Notes: generated by a model from the sequence alone, not told the origin. 64,000 bases of DNA from an uncultured Desulfobacterales bacterium (GCA_937915545.1 CALGIJ010000011.1:1-64000), one strand, 5' to 3'. Positions 15,616 through 25,247 are shown, counted from the stretch's first letter. Made by a program: numbers and translations.

Positions 15616-17514
15616 ATGCCATCATCGGTAAGCGCCCCGGCGAGGCTTCTTGACGGAATCAATTCGCCACAGGATATACGGAAACTGAACGTCGCCCAGC
15701 TCAACAGGCTGGCAGCGGAGATCCGCGAGCTGATCGTCGCCACCGTCGCCACGAACGGCGGCCACCTCGCCCCCAGTCTCGGCGTGGTCGAGCTGACGCT
15801 GGCTCTGCACTTCGTCTTCGACACCCCGCACGACAAACTCATCTGGGATGTCGGCCACCAGAGCTATGCCCACAAGCTCGTCACCGGCCGCCGCGAGCGC
15901 TTCGCCACCCTGCGGCAATACAAGGGCTTGAGCGGCTTCCCCAAGTTCAAGGAGAGCCCCTACGACGCCTTCGAGACCGGCCACAGCTCAACTTCGATCT
16001 CCGCCGCTCTGGGCATCACCCTGGCCAAGACTCTCAAAAAGGATAGCCGCCGCGCCATCGCCGTCATCGGCGACGGGTCGATGACCGCCGGTCTGGCCTT
16101 CGAGGCCCTCAACCACGCCGGCCACCTCGACAAGGACCTGATCGTCATCCTCAACGACAACGAGATGTCGATTTCACCAAATGTTGGCGCACTCTCCAGC
16201 TTCCTCAGCCGCAAACTCACCGGCAGGACGATGCGCCGCGTCAAGGCGCACCTGGTGGAAAAGCTGCAGATCTCCGATGTCGGCGAGAATATTCTCAACA
16301 TCCTCCGCAAGAGCGAGGAGAGCTTCAAGAGCTTCTTCACCCCGGGGATGCTCTTCGAGGCCTTCAAGTTCGACTACATCGGCCCCCTCGACGGCCACAA
16401 CCTGGAAGACCTGGTGGAGACCCTGGAGACGGTACGCGACAACTCCCAGGGCCCGACGCTCATCCATGTCCTCACCAAGAAGGGCAAGGGCTACGGCCCG
16501 GCGGAGAGCAACCCCGACATCTTCCATGGCATCGGCCCCTTCGACGTGGCCAGCGGCAAGCCCAATGGCTCGGCGACGACACCCTCCTACACCCAGGTCT
16601 TCGGAGACACCCTGGTGGGTATGGCGCAGCAGGACAGCCGCATCGTCGCCATCTCCGCCGCCATGGTCTCCGGCACCGGGCTGAGCGGCTTCGCCAAGAC
16701 TTTTCCCGACCGCTTCTTCGATGTCGGTATCGCCGAGCAGCACGCGGTGACCTTCGCCGCCGGGCTGGCGGTGGAAGGCCTGCGGCCGGTGGTGGCCATT
16801 TACTCGACCTTCTTCCAGCGCGCCCTCGACCAAATCATCCACGACATCTGCATCCCCAACCTGCCGGTGACCCTTGCCATCGACCGCGCCGGGGTGGTCG
16901 GCGACGACGGCCCCACCCATCACGGCGTCTTCGACCTCAGCTTTCTACGCTATATTCCCAACCTCGTCCTCATGGCCCCCAAGGACGAGCTCGAACTGCA
17001 ACGCATGCTGGCCACCGCCCTCGCCCACAACGGCCCGGCGGCGCTACGCTACCCGCGCGGCACCGGCTGCGGCGCCACCCTGAGCGACAAGCCAGAGCCC
17101 CTGCCCATAGGAAAGGGCGAGGTGCTGCGCGAAGGCGACGACATCCTCCTCCTGCCGGTAGGCAACCGTGTTCAGGCAGCCATGGACGCGGCCGAGACAC
17201 TTGCCGGGCAGGGGATCGGCTGCGCCGTGATCAACCCTCGCTTCATCAAGCCTCTCGACGCCGAGCTCATCTGCCATTGGGCGCGCCATACCGGCCGGGT
17301 GGTAACCGTCGAGGACAATGCCCGCCAGGGGGGCTTCGGCAGCTCGGTACTCGAGCTCTTCAGCCGCAACAGTCTGCACCAGCTGCGCACCACCCTGCTC
17401 GGTCACCCCGACCAGTTCGTCGAACATGGCCCGCAAGCCACTCTGTGGGGCAACAGCGCCATCGACGCCCCGGCCATCGTCACCGCCGCCCTCGCTCTCC
17501 TGCAGCAAGAATGA
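15616..17514 (+). CDS. dxs: 1-deoxy-D-xylulose-5-phosphate synthase
   Basis: Dxs is the first enzyme of the MEP isoprenoid pathway, joining pyruvate and glyceraldehyde-3-phosphate with thiamine diphosphate. The 632-residue length is typical. Visible motifs: WDVGHQSYAHKLVTGR near residue 78, the ThDP motif GDGSMTAGLAFEALN ending in ILNDNEMSISPN near 155-185, and DVGIAEQHAVTFAAGLA near 370 with the catalytic Glu. The transketolase C-terminal domain ends the protein. ispE at 44-45 kb is a later step of the same pathway. A hairpin follows the stop. Confidence 0.96.
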   Translation: MPSSVSAPARLLDGINSPQDIRKLNVAQLNRLAAEIRELIVATVATNGGHLAPSLGVVELTLALHFVFDTPHDKLIWDVGHQSYAHKLVTGRRERFATLRQYKGLSGFPKFKESPYDAFETGHSSTSISAALGITLAKTLKKDSRRAIAVIGDGSMTAGLAFEALNHAGHLDKDLIVILNDNEMSISPNVGALSSFLSRKLTGRTMRRVKAHLVEKLQISDVGENILNILRKSEESFKSFFTPGMLFEAFKFDYIGPLDGHNLEDLVETLETVRDNSQGPTLIHVLTKKGKGYGPAESNPDIFHGIGPFDVASGKPNGSATTPSYTQVFGDTLVGMAQQDSRIVAISAAMVSGTGLSGFAKTFPDRFFDVGIAEQHAVTFAAGLAVEGLRPVVAIYSTFFQRALDQIIHDICIPNLPVTLAIDRAGVVGDDGPTHHGVFDLSFLRYIPNLVLMAPKDELELQRMLATALAHNGPAALRYPRGTGCGATLSDKPEPLPIGKGEVLREGDDILLLPVGNRVQAAMDAAETLAGQGIGCAVINPRFIKPLDAELICHWARHTGRVVTVEDNARQGGFGSSVLELFSRNSLHQLRTTLLGHPDQFVEHGPQATLWGNSAIDAPAIVTAALALLQQE

Positions 17515-17523
17515 AAACGACAA

Positions 17524-17553
17524 CGGCCGAAGCGGGGCGTCCCGCTTCGGCCG
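17524..17553. terminator. Bidirectional hairpin between dxs and a convergent epimerase gene
   Basis: A perfect 13-base-pair stem CGGCCGAAGCGGG/CCCGCTTCGGCCG closes a GCGT loop. It lies between the stop codons of two convergent genes. There is no long T-run on the plus side, but the minus-strand exit shows TTTT about ten bases on, so it mainly suits the epimerase transcript. Confidence 0.7.
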
Positions 17554-17581
17554 TGCCTGCACCGCGCCAAAAATCTGCCTA

Positions 17582-18595
17582 TTAGCCTATCCTGAAATAC
17601 TCCTTGTACCAGCGAACGAACTGGCCGATGCCGTATTCCAGTGTCGTGCCCGGCTTATAACCAAGATCGGCGACGAGATCGTCGACATCGGCATAGGTGG
17701 CGGGAACGTCGCCGGGCTGCATCGGCAGCATGCGTTTCTCCGCCTTCTTGCCGAGAGTGTCTTCGAGCACCTCGATATAGCGGAGCAGCTTCTCCTTGTT
17801 GTTGTTGCCGATGTTGTAGACACGGTAGGGGCAGTAGGAAGTCGCCGGGTCGGGGCTGTCGCTGCGCCAGCGCTGGTCACCCTGCGGCACCCGGTGCACC
17901 ACCCGGCAGACCCCCTCGACGATATCGTCGATATAGGTGAAATCCCGCTCCATCTGCCCGTTGTTGAAGACATCGATGGGCCGCCCTTCGAGGATCGCCC
18001 GGGTGAACAGAAAGAGCGCCATGTCCGGCCGTCCCCACGGCCCGTAGACGGTGAAGAAGCGCAGCCCGGTGGTCGGCAGGCCGAAGAGATGGCTGTAGGT
18101 GTGGGCCATCAACTCGTTGGCCTTCTTCGAGGCGGCATAGAGGGATACCGGGTGGTCGACGTTGTCGTGCACCGAAAACGGCATCCTCGTGTTGGCCCCG
18201 TACACCGAGCTGGAGGAGGCGTAGACGAAGTGCTTGACTCCGGAGTGACGACAGCCCTCGAGAACGTTGACGAAGCCGACGAGGTTGGTGTCGACGTAGG
18301 AGTGCGGGTTGATGAGGGAATAGCGCACCCCTGCCTGGGCGGCGAGGTTGACCACCGCATCGAAGCGGTTCTCGGCGAAGAGCTTGGCCATGGCCTGCCG
18401 GTCGGCGAGGTCGAAATCGACATGGCGGAAGCGCGGCCCGGCGGCCAGCGCCGCCATGCGGTCTTTTTTGAGCTGCGGGTCGTAGTAGTCGTTGAGATTG
18501 TCGAGGCCGACCACCTCGGCGCCGCCTTCGATGAGACGTTTGGCGAGATGCGCACCGATAAACCCGGCGGCGCCGGTGATAAGGATGTTGTTCAT
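17582..18595 (-). CDS. NAD-dependent epimerase, UDP-glucuronate 4-epimerase type
   Basis: The 337-residue extended short-chain dehydrogenase begins with the Rossmann motif ITGAAGFIGAHLAKRL. It has DNLNDYYDPQLKKDR, typical of UDP-glucuronate/UDP-glucose 4-epimerases of the CapI/LspL type, catalytic Ser region SSSVYGANTRMPF, YAASKKANE (Tyr-x3-Lys near residue 154) and LRFFTVYGPWGRPDMALF. It should make UDP-galacturonate or a related sugar for lipopolysaccharide or capsule. No other polysaccharide gene is adjacent. FBP aldolase lies 51 bases upstream on the same strand. Confidence 0.85.
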   Translation of the reverse strand: MNNILITGAAGFIGAHLAKRLIEGGAEVVGLDNLNDYYDPQLKKDRMAALAAGPRFRHVDFDLADRQAMAKLFAENRFDAVVNLAAQAGVRYSLINPHSYVDTNLVGFVNVLEGCRHSGVKHFVYASSSSVYGANTRMPFSVHDNVDHPVSLYAASKKANELMAHTYSHLFGLPTTGLRFFTVYGPWGRPDMALFLFTRAILEGRPIDVFNNGQMERDFTYIDDIVEGVCRVVHRVPQGDQRWRSDSPDPATSYCPYRVYNIGNNNKEKLLRYIEVLEDTLGKKAEKRMLPMQPGDVPATYADVDDLVADLGYKPGTTLEYGIGQFVRWYKEYFRIG

Positions 18596-18646
18596 TGGCT
18601 CATGGGATGATGAAGAATTGCCGGCAAAAAAGGCCGAGAGGTAGCA

Positions 18647-19918
18647 TCAATCGTCGAAATCGCCTTCCGGGCCCTTGTCGCTGTTGAGAGTCTTGGCCCG
18701 CTCGACGATCTTCTCCCTGGTCCACGCAGCCGGGTCTTCGACAGGCCGGCCCTTGGCGCCAAGGTCGTGGGAACCGGCGGCGAGAATGGCCTCTTTGGCC
18801 AAGGTGGCCGTGCCGGCGGCGTTGAACACCTCGACGAGAATCTTGTAGACGAAATCCTCGACACCCTTGCACATGCGCTGGCGCACCGCTGGCGACTGCG
18901 ACAGCAGCAGGTTTTCGAAGGGCAGGTTGAGGTTCTTGTAGTTGCCGCCCTTCCAGCTATTCTTGGCGGCGTGGGCGGTCATCTTCGCCCACACTTCCTC
19001 GGTTACCCCCTGATCGGGGAGCTTGATGAAGTTGCCGTCGCCATCGAGGATGGCGTTGCCGAAGTCGTTGACCTCGACCCCCCAGGAGACCATCTGCAGG
19101 GCGGTGGCGACATTGGCCTTGGTGGTATGAGTGCGGGCGGCGATGAGGCGCAGCTTATCGGAGTTGTTGCCGGAGGTGCCGTGCTGGGCGCCGGAGACGC
19201 GATAAGGGGCGAGCGCCTCGTGGATGGCGGCGGTCAGCTCCACCTGGATCCCCTGCCCGCTGGCCTCGAGGCCATGGGTGGTGCCGTTGTTGAGGGCGAT
19301 CCAGTCGGGGAAGATGCCGTGGGCGTTGAGCCCCTTGATGAGAAAGGAGGCGTCTTCGACGGTGGACAAGCCCTGGTCACCCTTGATCTCGCCAACCTCG
19401 GTCTCGAGACCGGCCCAGGCGGGGATGAACGGGTTGATGTCGATATTGGCCAGCAGGTTGAGGTCGTCGGCCATATGCGAGGCGTCGACGGCGATGGAGG
19501 TGATTCCGGCGTCGAACATCCCGGGAATGTCGCTCTTGGCGAAGAGCAGGTCGGCCTCGCTCTTGATGCCGTAGTGGTCGGCATGGATGGCCACCGGCAC
19601 GGTGATGCCCATCTCGTTGCACAGGGTGTCGACGTACATGGCGATATTGTAGCCGTTGACCGGGCAGTAGTTGCCCTCGGAGCGGGCGATCTCGATGATG
19701 ATCGCCGCATCGGCGCGCTGCGCCGCCGCCAGGGCGCCGCGGATGATGAAGCTGTTGCGGCCGTTGGCGGCGATGGTCATCGCCCCGCCCTTGGCGATCA
19801 TCGCCCGGTCGATGACCTTGCCGCTGACCAGCAGGGCACGTGAGTGGGGAAAGCGTTTTTTGATATTCGGCGGTCTGCCGATGTCGATCAATCTGTCATA
19901 TTCAGCATTCGTGGCCAT
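18647..19918 (-). CDS. fba: Fructose-bisphosphate aldolase, class II
   Basis: This zinc-dependent aldolase interconverts fructose-1,6-bisphosphate with dihydroxyacetone phosphate and glyceraldehyde-3-phosphate. Zinc-binding and phosphate-binding segments are visible: VPVAIHADHYG near residue 110, ALNNGTTHG near 218 and SGAQHGTSGNN near 248. At 423 residues it is longer than the roughly 350-residue E. coli FbaA and has an extended C-terminus. A GGAGGTGATTT ribosome site supports the start. The two FBPase-family genes at the left edge act on the same metabolite. Confidence 0.88.
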   Translation of the reverse strand: MATNAEYDRLIDIGRPPNIKKRFPHSRALLVSGKVIDRAMIAKGGAMTIAANGRNSFIIRGALAAAQRADAAIIIEIARSEGNYCPVNGYNIAMYVDTLCNEMGITVPVAIHADHYGIKSEADLLFAKSDIPGMFDAGITSIAVDASHMADDLNLLANIDINPFIPAWAGLETEVGEIKGDQGLSTVEDASFLIKGLNAHGIFPDWIALNNGTTHGLEASGQGIQVELTAAIHEALAPYRVSGAQHGTSGNNSDKLRLIAARTHTTKANVATALQMVSWGVEVNDFGNAILDGDGNFIKLPDQGVTEEVWAKMTAHAAKNSWKGGNYKNLNLPFENLLLSQSPAVRQRMCKGVEDFVYKILVEVFNAAGTATLAKEAILAAGSHDLGAKGRPVEDPAAWTREKIVERAKTLNSDKGPEGDFDD

Positions 19919-20059
19919 AAATCACCTCCGCATGTAGTAGTTGCCCAATGGCGCGACGCGCCGAAAACACCGCCGCGACACCCGATGTCGTGCGGCCGTG
20001 GCTCTTCCGTCGCTTACTCTTATATACCAAAGAGGACAAGATTGCCAGGATGGAACCTC

Positions 20060-20901
20060 TCAGGAGGCATTCCCGTCTTGAGGCGCCGCGCCGTCGCCGA
20101 AGCCCTTGAACCCCTTGCCGGCAAACATCCATACGGCGACGACGCTGATCTCGTAGAGCACCAGCAGCGGCACGGCCATCATCAGCTGGTTGACGATGTC
20201 GGGGGTGGGGGTGAGAATGGCGGCGACGATGAAGTTGATGAGGATGGCGTACTTGCGGTTTCGATTGAGGAAAGCGGCGGAAATCACCCCGGTCTTGGCG
20301 AGAAAGACCATGAAGATGGGCATTTCGAAGATCACCCCGAAGGCCAGCAGGAGCCTCGTGGCCAGACTGAAGTACTCGCTCACCGCTGGCAGCGAGGTGA
20401 GGAACTCGTTGTTATAGCCGACGAGAAACTTGAAGGCGGGGGGGAAGACGACGAAGTAGCCGAAGGCCGCGCCGCCGACGAAACAGACCGTGGAGAGGAG
20501 GGAGAAGGGGATCAGCACCCGCTTCTCATGGCTGTACAGTCCGGGGGCGACGAAGCGCCACAGTTGCGAAAAGATAACCGGCGAGGCGACGAGCACGCCA
20601 CAGACCAGGGCGAGCTTTAGATAAAAAAAAACCCCTCCTGGTACGAGGTGAAGATGAGCGACGTACCCTCGGGCAGCACCGCCGTCAGCGGCTTGAAGAA
20701 CCAGGTGCCGATGGGCTTGATCACCGAATAGCAGAGGGCGAAGCCGGCCAGCACCGCCACCAGGGAGACGATCAGACAGGAGCGCAGCTCCCGCAGATGC
20801 TCGGTAAGGGCCTGTTTCTGCAACGTCGCTTTTTCCGCTTCCCTGTCCATGCGCTCACCCGCCCTCGCCGGAGAAACTGTTTGCTTGTCTTTTTTCGACA
20901 T
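20060..20901 (-). CDS. tatC: Sec-independent translocase TatC, reading frame broken in a T9 run
   Basis: TatC is the core receptor of the twin-arginine translocase. The 5' part encodes LTEHLRELRSCLIVSLVAVLAGF and ends after FTSYQEGFFFI at a stop (first part quoted by segment only: LTEHLRELR). The rest, LVASPVIFSQLWRFVAPGLY through five membrane helices, is in another frame. The break is at nine consecutive T of the coding strand (A9 at 20623-20631). One extra T, a -1 shift, or loss of two T restores EGFFFYLKLALV, which matches TatC. Either this is a sequencing indel or inactivating mutation, or slippage at the run makes full-length protein. No tatA/tatB is nearby. The start at 20901 is a choice; ATG 20850 is possible. 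Confidence 0.8.
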
Positions 20902-21020
20902 CTGCGCCAAGATGGCCCGGCAACCTTTTCGGTCGTTATCATTGGCGCCGCTGCCGCCAACGGCCCTCTCATTACCATTCGGCGCTATATTTGACAAGTA
21001 GCAGCGCAGCCCCACCGCCA

Positions 21021-21338
21021 ATGACCAACAGCACCAACCCCTCGCCACCACCCGCCCCATGGGTGGTCTATATCCTGCGCTGCCGCGACAACAGCCTCTA
21101 CACCGGCATCACCACCGACATCACACGGCGCCTCGCCGAGCACAACTCCCCGGCCGGCGGCAGCAGGTACACCCGCACCCGACAGCCGGTCACCCTGGTC
21201 TACAGCGAGGCGGCCCTCTCGCGGGGCGAGGCGACGCGGCGCGAGCGCCTCATCAAGCGCCTCTCCCCCGCCGCCAAGCGCCTCCTCCTCAGTACCGCCC
21301 CGCAACCGCCCGCCCAGCCGGATAACGAGCGGGCCTGA
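21021..21338 (+). CDS. GIY-YIG domain protein (YhbQ/UPF0213 family)
   Basis: The 105-residue protein is essentially one GIY-YIG nuclease domain: VVYILRCRDNSLYTGITTD, then RRLAEHN and a basic region ERLIKRLSPAAKRLL. It resembles the UPF0213/YhbQ family, whose role is not well established; some members cleave DNA. The ATG at 21021 is preferred over an upstream TTG. It diverges from tatC, and its short promoter region lies within the upstream 120 bases. The C-terminal tail is Pro-rich and probably disordered. Confidence 0.82.
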   Translation: MTNSTNPSPPPAPWVVYILRCRDNSLYTGITTDITRRLAEHNSPAGGSRYTRTRQPVTLVYSEAALSRGEATRRERLIKRLSPAAKRLLLSTAPQPPAQPDNERA

Positions 21339-21445
21339 GGGGGCGGCACACAGCCGAGAGGTCTCCGGACGGCACCATGAAACCGCCGTGACGGGGCGAC
21401 CGCTGCAATAACTGCGCCTCCCGCAGCAAGGCCGCCCTGCCCCCT

Positions 21446-22516
21446 TCAGCAACCGAAACGCCGACGGATTTCGGCCGAAACCTCCCTGGTCAGCCGCAGG
21501 ACCTTCTCCGCCTCGACCCTGCTCAGGGCGCCGGTGCCACAGCTCGGGGTGATCAGCGTCTGCCTCACCACCTGCTGTTCGTCAATGCCGATGGCGGTGA
21601 GCTGGCGCAGCTGCTCAAGCCACCTGTCAGTCAGTGAGGCGCTGTCCTCCCCGCCGATGAATTGTGGCGAAGTCGGCACGATGCCGCAGGCGAGAATTCC
21701 CCCACGGGCGAAAAACTGTCGGAGATGCTCGGCATAGAGAACCAGCCGGTCGAAGTAGCCATAGGCATCGAAGCTGATGATATCGAGCCCCGAAGCGAAC
21801 ACCGTCGGCCACTCGGTGTTAGCGCAGACATGCACCCCGACGAGGCCGTTTTCCGCCCGCACCCCGGCGAAGACCTCTTCCAGGCAGGCGCCGATGTCTT
21901 CCTGGCTGATGGAGATGAAGGCCGAGGAACCAAGCCCGGCCAGGGCCGGCTCGTCGAAGAACATGATGGTGCGCCCGCACAGGGCGGCCATCTTCTGCGT
22001 CTGCCAGCGCGCCTTCAGGGCGAGGTGCTTGACCGCCAGGTCGCGCAGCTGATCGTTATAGAAGATCGCCCGCCCGTCGCGGTCGCACAGCGCGGTGCAG
22101 AAGGTGAAGGGCCCGGTGGTCTGCCCCTTGAGGGCCTGCAGCCGGTCGCGACGCAGGGCGGCCTCCTCGAGGAAGACCGCAAAACCGCGACCGGCTGCTT
22201 CTTCGAGGGCAAAGCGCGAGCCGCCGAGGGGGGCACCCCCCTCGGCGACTGCCAGATACTCCTCGTAGAAGGCCAGCGTCTCCTCGGCGAAGAGCTCGCC
22301 GTCGCTGTCGATAGCGGTCTTGCCATCCTCTTCGCGCACCCCGGGCAGCCCGGAGAGGAACTGCCGCACCATACCCTCCTCGCGATACATCGGCAGCTGC
22401 GGCCACAGGGGAATCTCGGGGGTGGCATCGAAGATCAGCCGGGTCGCTTCGCGGTGGTCGGCCAGGGGCAGACTGCCAATGAGCAGTGGCAGGCAGGATG
22501 GCGTAAAGGTGGTCAT
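21446..22516 (-). CDS. Methionine synthase-like protein (short core-MetE / MetE C-terminal domain family)
   Basis: The 356-residue protein is a UROD/MetE-like TIM barrel with the zinc ligands of cobalamin-independent methionine synthase: H229 and C231 in VHVCANTE, C326 in TPSCGTG. KGQTTGPFT and FFDEPALA also match MetE. It lacks the N-terminal half of full MetE, so it resembles the short core-MetE forms found in archaea and some anaerobes that take methyl groups from corrinoid proteins rather than folate. The donor here is unknown. GAGGATTTC precedes the chosen ATG. It follows the VWA gene on the same strand by 59 bases. Confidence 0.75.
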   Translation of the reverse strand: MTTFTPSCLPLLIGSLPLADHREATRLIFDATPEIPLWPQLPMYREEGMVRQFLSGLPGVREEDGKTAIDSDGELFAEETLAFYEEYLAVAEGGAPLGGSRFALEEAAGRGFAVFLEEAALRRDRLQALKGQTTGPFTFCTALCDRDGRAIFYNDQLRDLAVKHLALKARWQTQKMAALCGRTIMFFDEPALAGLGSSAFISISQEDIGACLEEVFAGVRAENGLVGVHVCANTEWPTVFASGLDIISFDAYGYFDRLVLYAEHLRQFFARGGILACGIVPTSPQFIGGEDSASLTDRWLEQLRQLTAIGIDEQQVVRQTLITPSCGTGALSRVEAEKVLRLTREVSAEIRRRFGC

Positions 22517-22575
22517 GAAATCCTCACAGAATATTGATTTGGTATATGGTTGTAACAGGGTCCGGAACTCTCCAC

Positions 22576-23769
22576 TCACTTGCCGGTCAGGCGGCGCACC
22601 GCCTTTTCCAGGCCGTCGAGGGAGAGCTCGAACATCGGGAACACCGTGCCGACCATCATCAACGAGCGCGTGTAGGGCCACTGCCCCTCAGGCAGGGGGT
22701 TGAGCCAGGCATGGCGCGGAAAGGTGGCGGCGAGAAAGCGCAATTGCTCGATGGAGGGCTTGCCGCTGCGCTCGAAGGCGTAGATCGAGCCATCGGCGGA
22801 CATCAGCTCGTAGGGCGCCATGCTGGCGTCGCCGACGACGATCAGCCGCGTCTCCGGGTCGAGCCGGGCCAGCTGGGTCAGGGGCACCGGGCGCCGGTAG
22901 CGGGCCGGGTCCTCCCACACCTGGTCATAGATGGTATTGTGGAAGTAGTAGATGCGCAAGTCCTTGAACTGCGATTTGGCATAATTGAACAGGGTCTGCA
23001 CCAGCTCGATATGGGGCTCCATCGACCAGCCGCCGTTGTCGATGGCGAGGATCACCTTGAGCCGGTCGACCACGGCGCGACGGAACACCAGTTCGATCTC
23101 GCCGCCGTTCTTGACCGTGCGGTAGATGGAGGCGTCGATATCGAGGTCGTCCCGGCTGCCCTGGGGGACGAGATGGCGCAGGCGTTTCAAGGCCTCGCCC
23201 ACCGTGGCGCGCGTCAGCACCCCCTGGGTCGAGTAGTCGCGGTAGCGCCGCTCCCCGGCCACCTTGATGGCCGAGCGTCGCCCGCTGGCGCCGCCGACGC
23301 GCAGACCGCCGGGGTGATAGCCCGAGTGTCCCACCGGTGAGGTGCCGCCGGTGCCGATCCACTTCGAGCCGCCGTCATGACGGCTCTTCTGGTCCTGAAG
23401 ACGCTTCTTGAAGTACTCCAGCAATTCCTCGGGCGACAAGGCGGCCAGCTCCTTTTCGTCGACGCCCATCGCCCTGGCAAGCTCGCGGGGGTTCTTCAGC
23501 CACTCATCGAGCATCGCCCCGGCGAGCAGCTCGAGCCCCTGTTCGTCGCGGGGGTCGGCCAGTTCGGCGCCGGCAAAGACATGGGCGAAGACCTGGTCGT
23601 AGAGGTCGAAATACTTCTCGCTCTTGACGAGGATGGCCCGCGCCGCCGTGTAGAGGTCGTCCAATGACAGCACCAGCCCCTCGCCCATGGCGCGGTGCAG
23701 GGTAAGGAAGGCGGTGGGGCTGACCGGCACCCCGGCCTCCTTGAGCTGATAGAAGAAGGAGACGAACAT
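22576..23769 (-). CDS. VWA/CoxE-like protein
   Basis: The 397-residue soluble protein has an N-terminal helical region beginning FFYQLKEAGVPVSPTAFLTLH (first part FFYQLKEAGVPVS), a Gly-rich linker around GTGGTSPVGHSG near residues 144-155, and a C-terminal von Willebrand A-like domain. The likely MIDAS segment is LAIDNGGWSM, a variant of DxSxS, with VVGDASM later. It belongs to the CoxE-like family that pairs with MoxR AAA ATPases. The MoxR gene is immediately upstream, 12 bases away. These pairs usually help mature or activate an enzyme complex; the client is not evident here. Confidence 0.8.
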   Translation of the reverse strand: MFVSFFYQLKEAGVPVSPTAFLTLHRAMGEGLVLSLDDLYTAARAILVKSEKYFDLYDQVFAHVFAGAELADPRDEQGLELLAGAMLDEWLKNPRELARAMGVDEKELAALSPEELLEYFKKRLQDQKSRHDGGSKWIGTGGTSPVGHSGYHPGGLRVGGASGRRSAIKVAGERRYRDYSTQGVLTRATVGEALKRLRHLVPQGSRDDLDIDASIYRTVKNGGEIELVFRRAVVDRLKVILAIDNGGWSMEPHIELVQTLFNYAKSQFKDLRIYYFHNTIYDQVWEDPARYRRPVPLTQLARLDPETRLIVVGDASMAPYELMSADGSIYAFERSGKPSIEQLRFLAATFPRHAWLNPLPEGQWPYTRSLMMVGTVFPMFELSLDGLEKAVRRLTGK

Positions 23770-23781
23770 CGCCGGATGTCC

Positions 23782-24624
23782 TCAGAAGAGGCGTTTCTTG
23801 CCGAAGCTGCCCAGCGCGCGCTGGTAGTCGCCGGTCTTTTTAAAGAGGATTCCGAGATAGGGCACTTCCCGGGAGAGCCGCTCGCCGCTGCGGAAATCGG
23901 GGTCGGCAAGCAGGGCGCGCAGCCAGTTGATGAGCTCGCGGGTGGCCGGTTTCTTCTCCACCCCGTCGAGGTTGCGCAGTTCGTAGAAGGTGGCGATTGC
24001 CTGCTCGGTGAGCCGCCGCTCGAGGTCGGGGAAGTGCACCTCGACGATTTTGCGCATCATCTTCGGGTCGGGGAAGGCGATGTGATGGAAATTGCAGCGG
24101 CCGAGGAAGGGGTCGGAAAGGTCCTTCTTGGCGTTGCTGGTGATGACGATCACCGGACGCTGCCGCGCGCGCACCGTCTCGTCGGTCTCGATGATGTCGA
24201 ATTGCATCTGGTCGAGGACGTCGAGCATGTCATCCTGGAACTCGGTCTCCGCCTTGTCGATCTCGTCGATGAGCAGCACCGTGCGCACCTCGGAGGTGAA
24301 GGCCTGGCCGATCTTGCCCATGCGGATATAGTCGCCGATGTTGGCGACATCGCGCCGCGAATCGCCGAAACGGCTGTCGTTGAGCCGGGTCAGGGTATCG
24401 TACTGGTAGAGGGCCTCGACCAGCTTCATGCTCGACTTGACGTTGAGAACGATCAGCGGCATGCGCAAACTCTCGGCGATGGCATGGGCGAGCATGGTCT
24501 TGCCGGTGCCGGGTTCGCCCTTGAGCAGCAGCGGCATCTCCAGGGCCATGGATATATTGACGATCTTTGCCAGTTCCGGGTCGAGCACGTATTTTCCCGC
24601 GCCGACGAAGGGTGTTACGCTCAT
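23782..24624 (-). CDS. MoxR-family AAA+ ATPase
   Basis: The 280-residue ATPase has Walker A LLKGEPGTGKTMLAHAIAE near residue 45 and Walker B VLLIDEIDKAE near 115. Sensor-1 VITSNAKKDL and an arginine-finger region GRCNFHHIAFPD follow. This layout is typical of MoxR chaperone-like ATPases. The start at the second of two adjacent ATG codons gives better spacing from AGAGGAG. With the downstream VWA gene it forms the common MoxR-VWA module that remodels a partner protein, for example for metal or cofactor insertion. Confidence 0.85.
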   Translation of the reverse strand: MSVTPFVGAGKYVLDPELAKIVNISMALEMPLLLKGEPGTGKTMLAHAIAESLRMPLIVLNVKSSMKLVEALYQYDTLTRLNDSRFGDSRRDVANIGDYIRMGKIGQAFTSEVRTVLLIDEIDKAETEFQDDMLDVLDQMQFDIIETDETVRARQRPVIVITSNAKKDLSDPFLGRCNFHHIAFPDPKMMRKIVEVHFPDLERRLTEQAIATFYELRNLDGVEKKPATRELINWLRALLADPDFRSGERLSREVPYLGILFKKTGDYQRALGSFGKKRLF

Positions 24625-25247
24625 CATGCTCCTCTCTGCCATTCCCATCTCACGTTCGCCACTGGAACAAGGCCTCAAGCGGCGCCACCGTTTGCCATGA
24701 GGGCAACCTACCTGATTCCGCCGAAAAAAACGACCGCCTTGCGCCGACGCCGAGGAAAAACGCAGTATGGCGCGCATCATCGTGGCAAGATGATTCTCTT
24801 GCCGCAGAAGCCAGAGAGAAAAGGAAATTCGATGCTCACGATCCATGACGGTGAGGCGCCATGCCGTCGCGCGGGGTTTCTGCCACCTTCTGACTGGCTC
24901 TCCACGCCCGGTGGTGCTCTCACGACAGCTTCATACGATTATTATTCGAGTAGTACATAAATTTTTTCAATATAGTGTCGAATGACCGCTCGACGGGAAG
25001 TGCAAAAGACGGTATCATCTACTCTACTTTACGTTGCTTTCGCCGTGATCGCCCCGGCGCGGTGCCCCCTGGGGCATCCGCCCCTCGTCCCGGGCGGCGA
25101 GCCACGTCAAACATATTTTCGCTGACAAGGAGGAAGAGACACCAACCCTTTCAATGCTGGTGCCGGCCGAGGACGGCGCTGCGGCGAGGGCAAACGACAA
25201 TCATTGCACACGCTGAAAACAACCCCTGAGAAGAGAGAGATACGATC
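24625..25247. other. Long divergent intergenic region upstream of moxR and the Hdr-like operon
   Basis: These 623 bases lie between two divergent operons. A run of about 60 AT-rich bases (about 24925-24985) stands out from the GC-rich background and may carry promoters. Small open frames here have no recognisable domain or conserved start. A GAGAAGAGAGAG ribosome site ends the region before the Hdr-like gene. Confidence 0.4.

Noticed and set aside
22576..24624. MoxR-VWA pair as a defence or ternary conflict system
   Set aside because: The pair is the common two-gene CoxE/MoxR module with no nuclease, protease or TerD-type partner.
24695..24960. Small plus-strand open frame in the moxR/Hdr intergenic region
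   Set aside because: No ribosome site, no domain and low-complexity composition.
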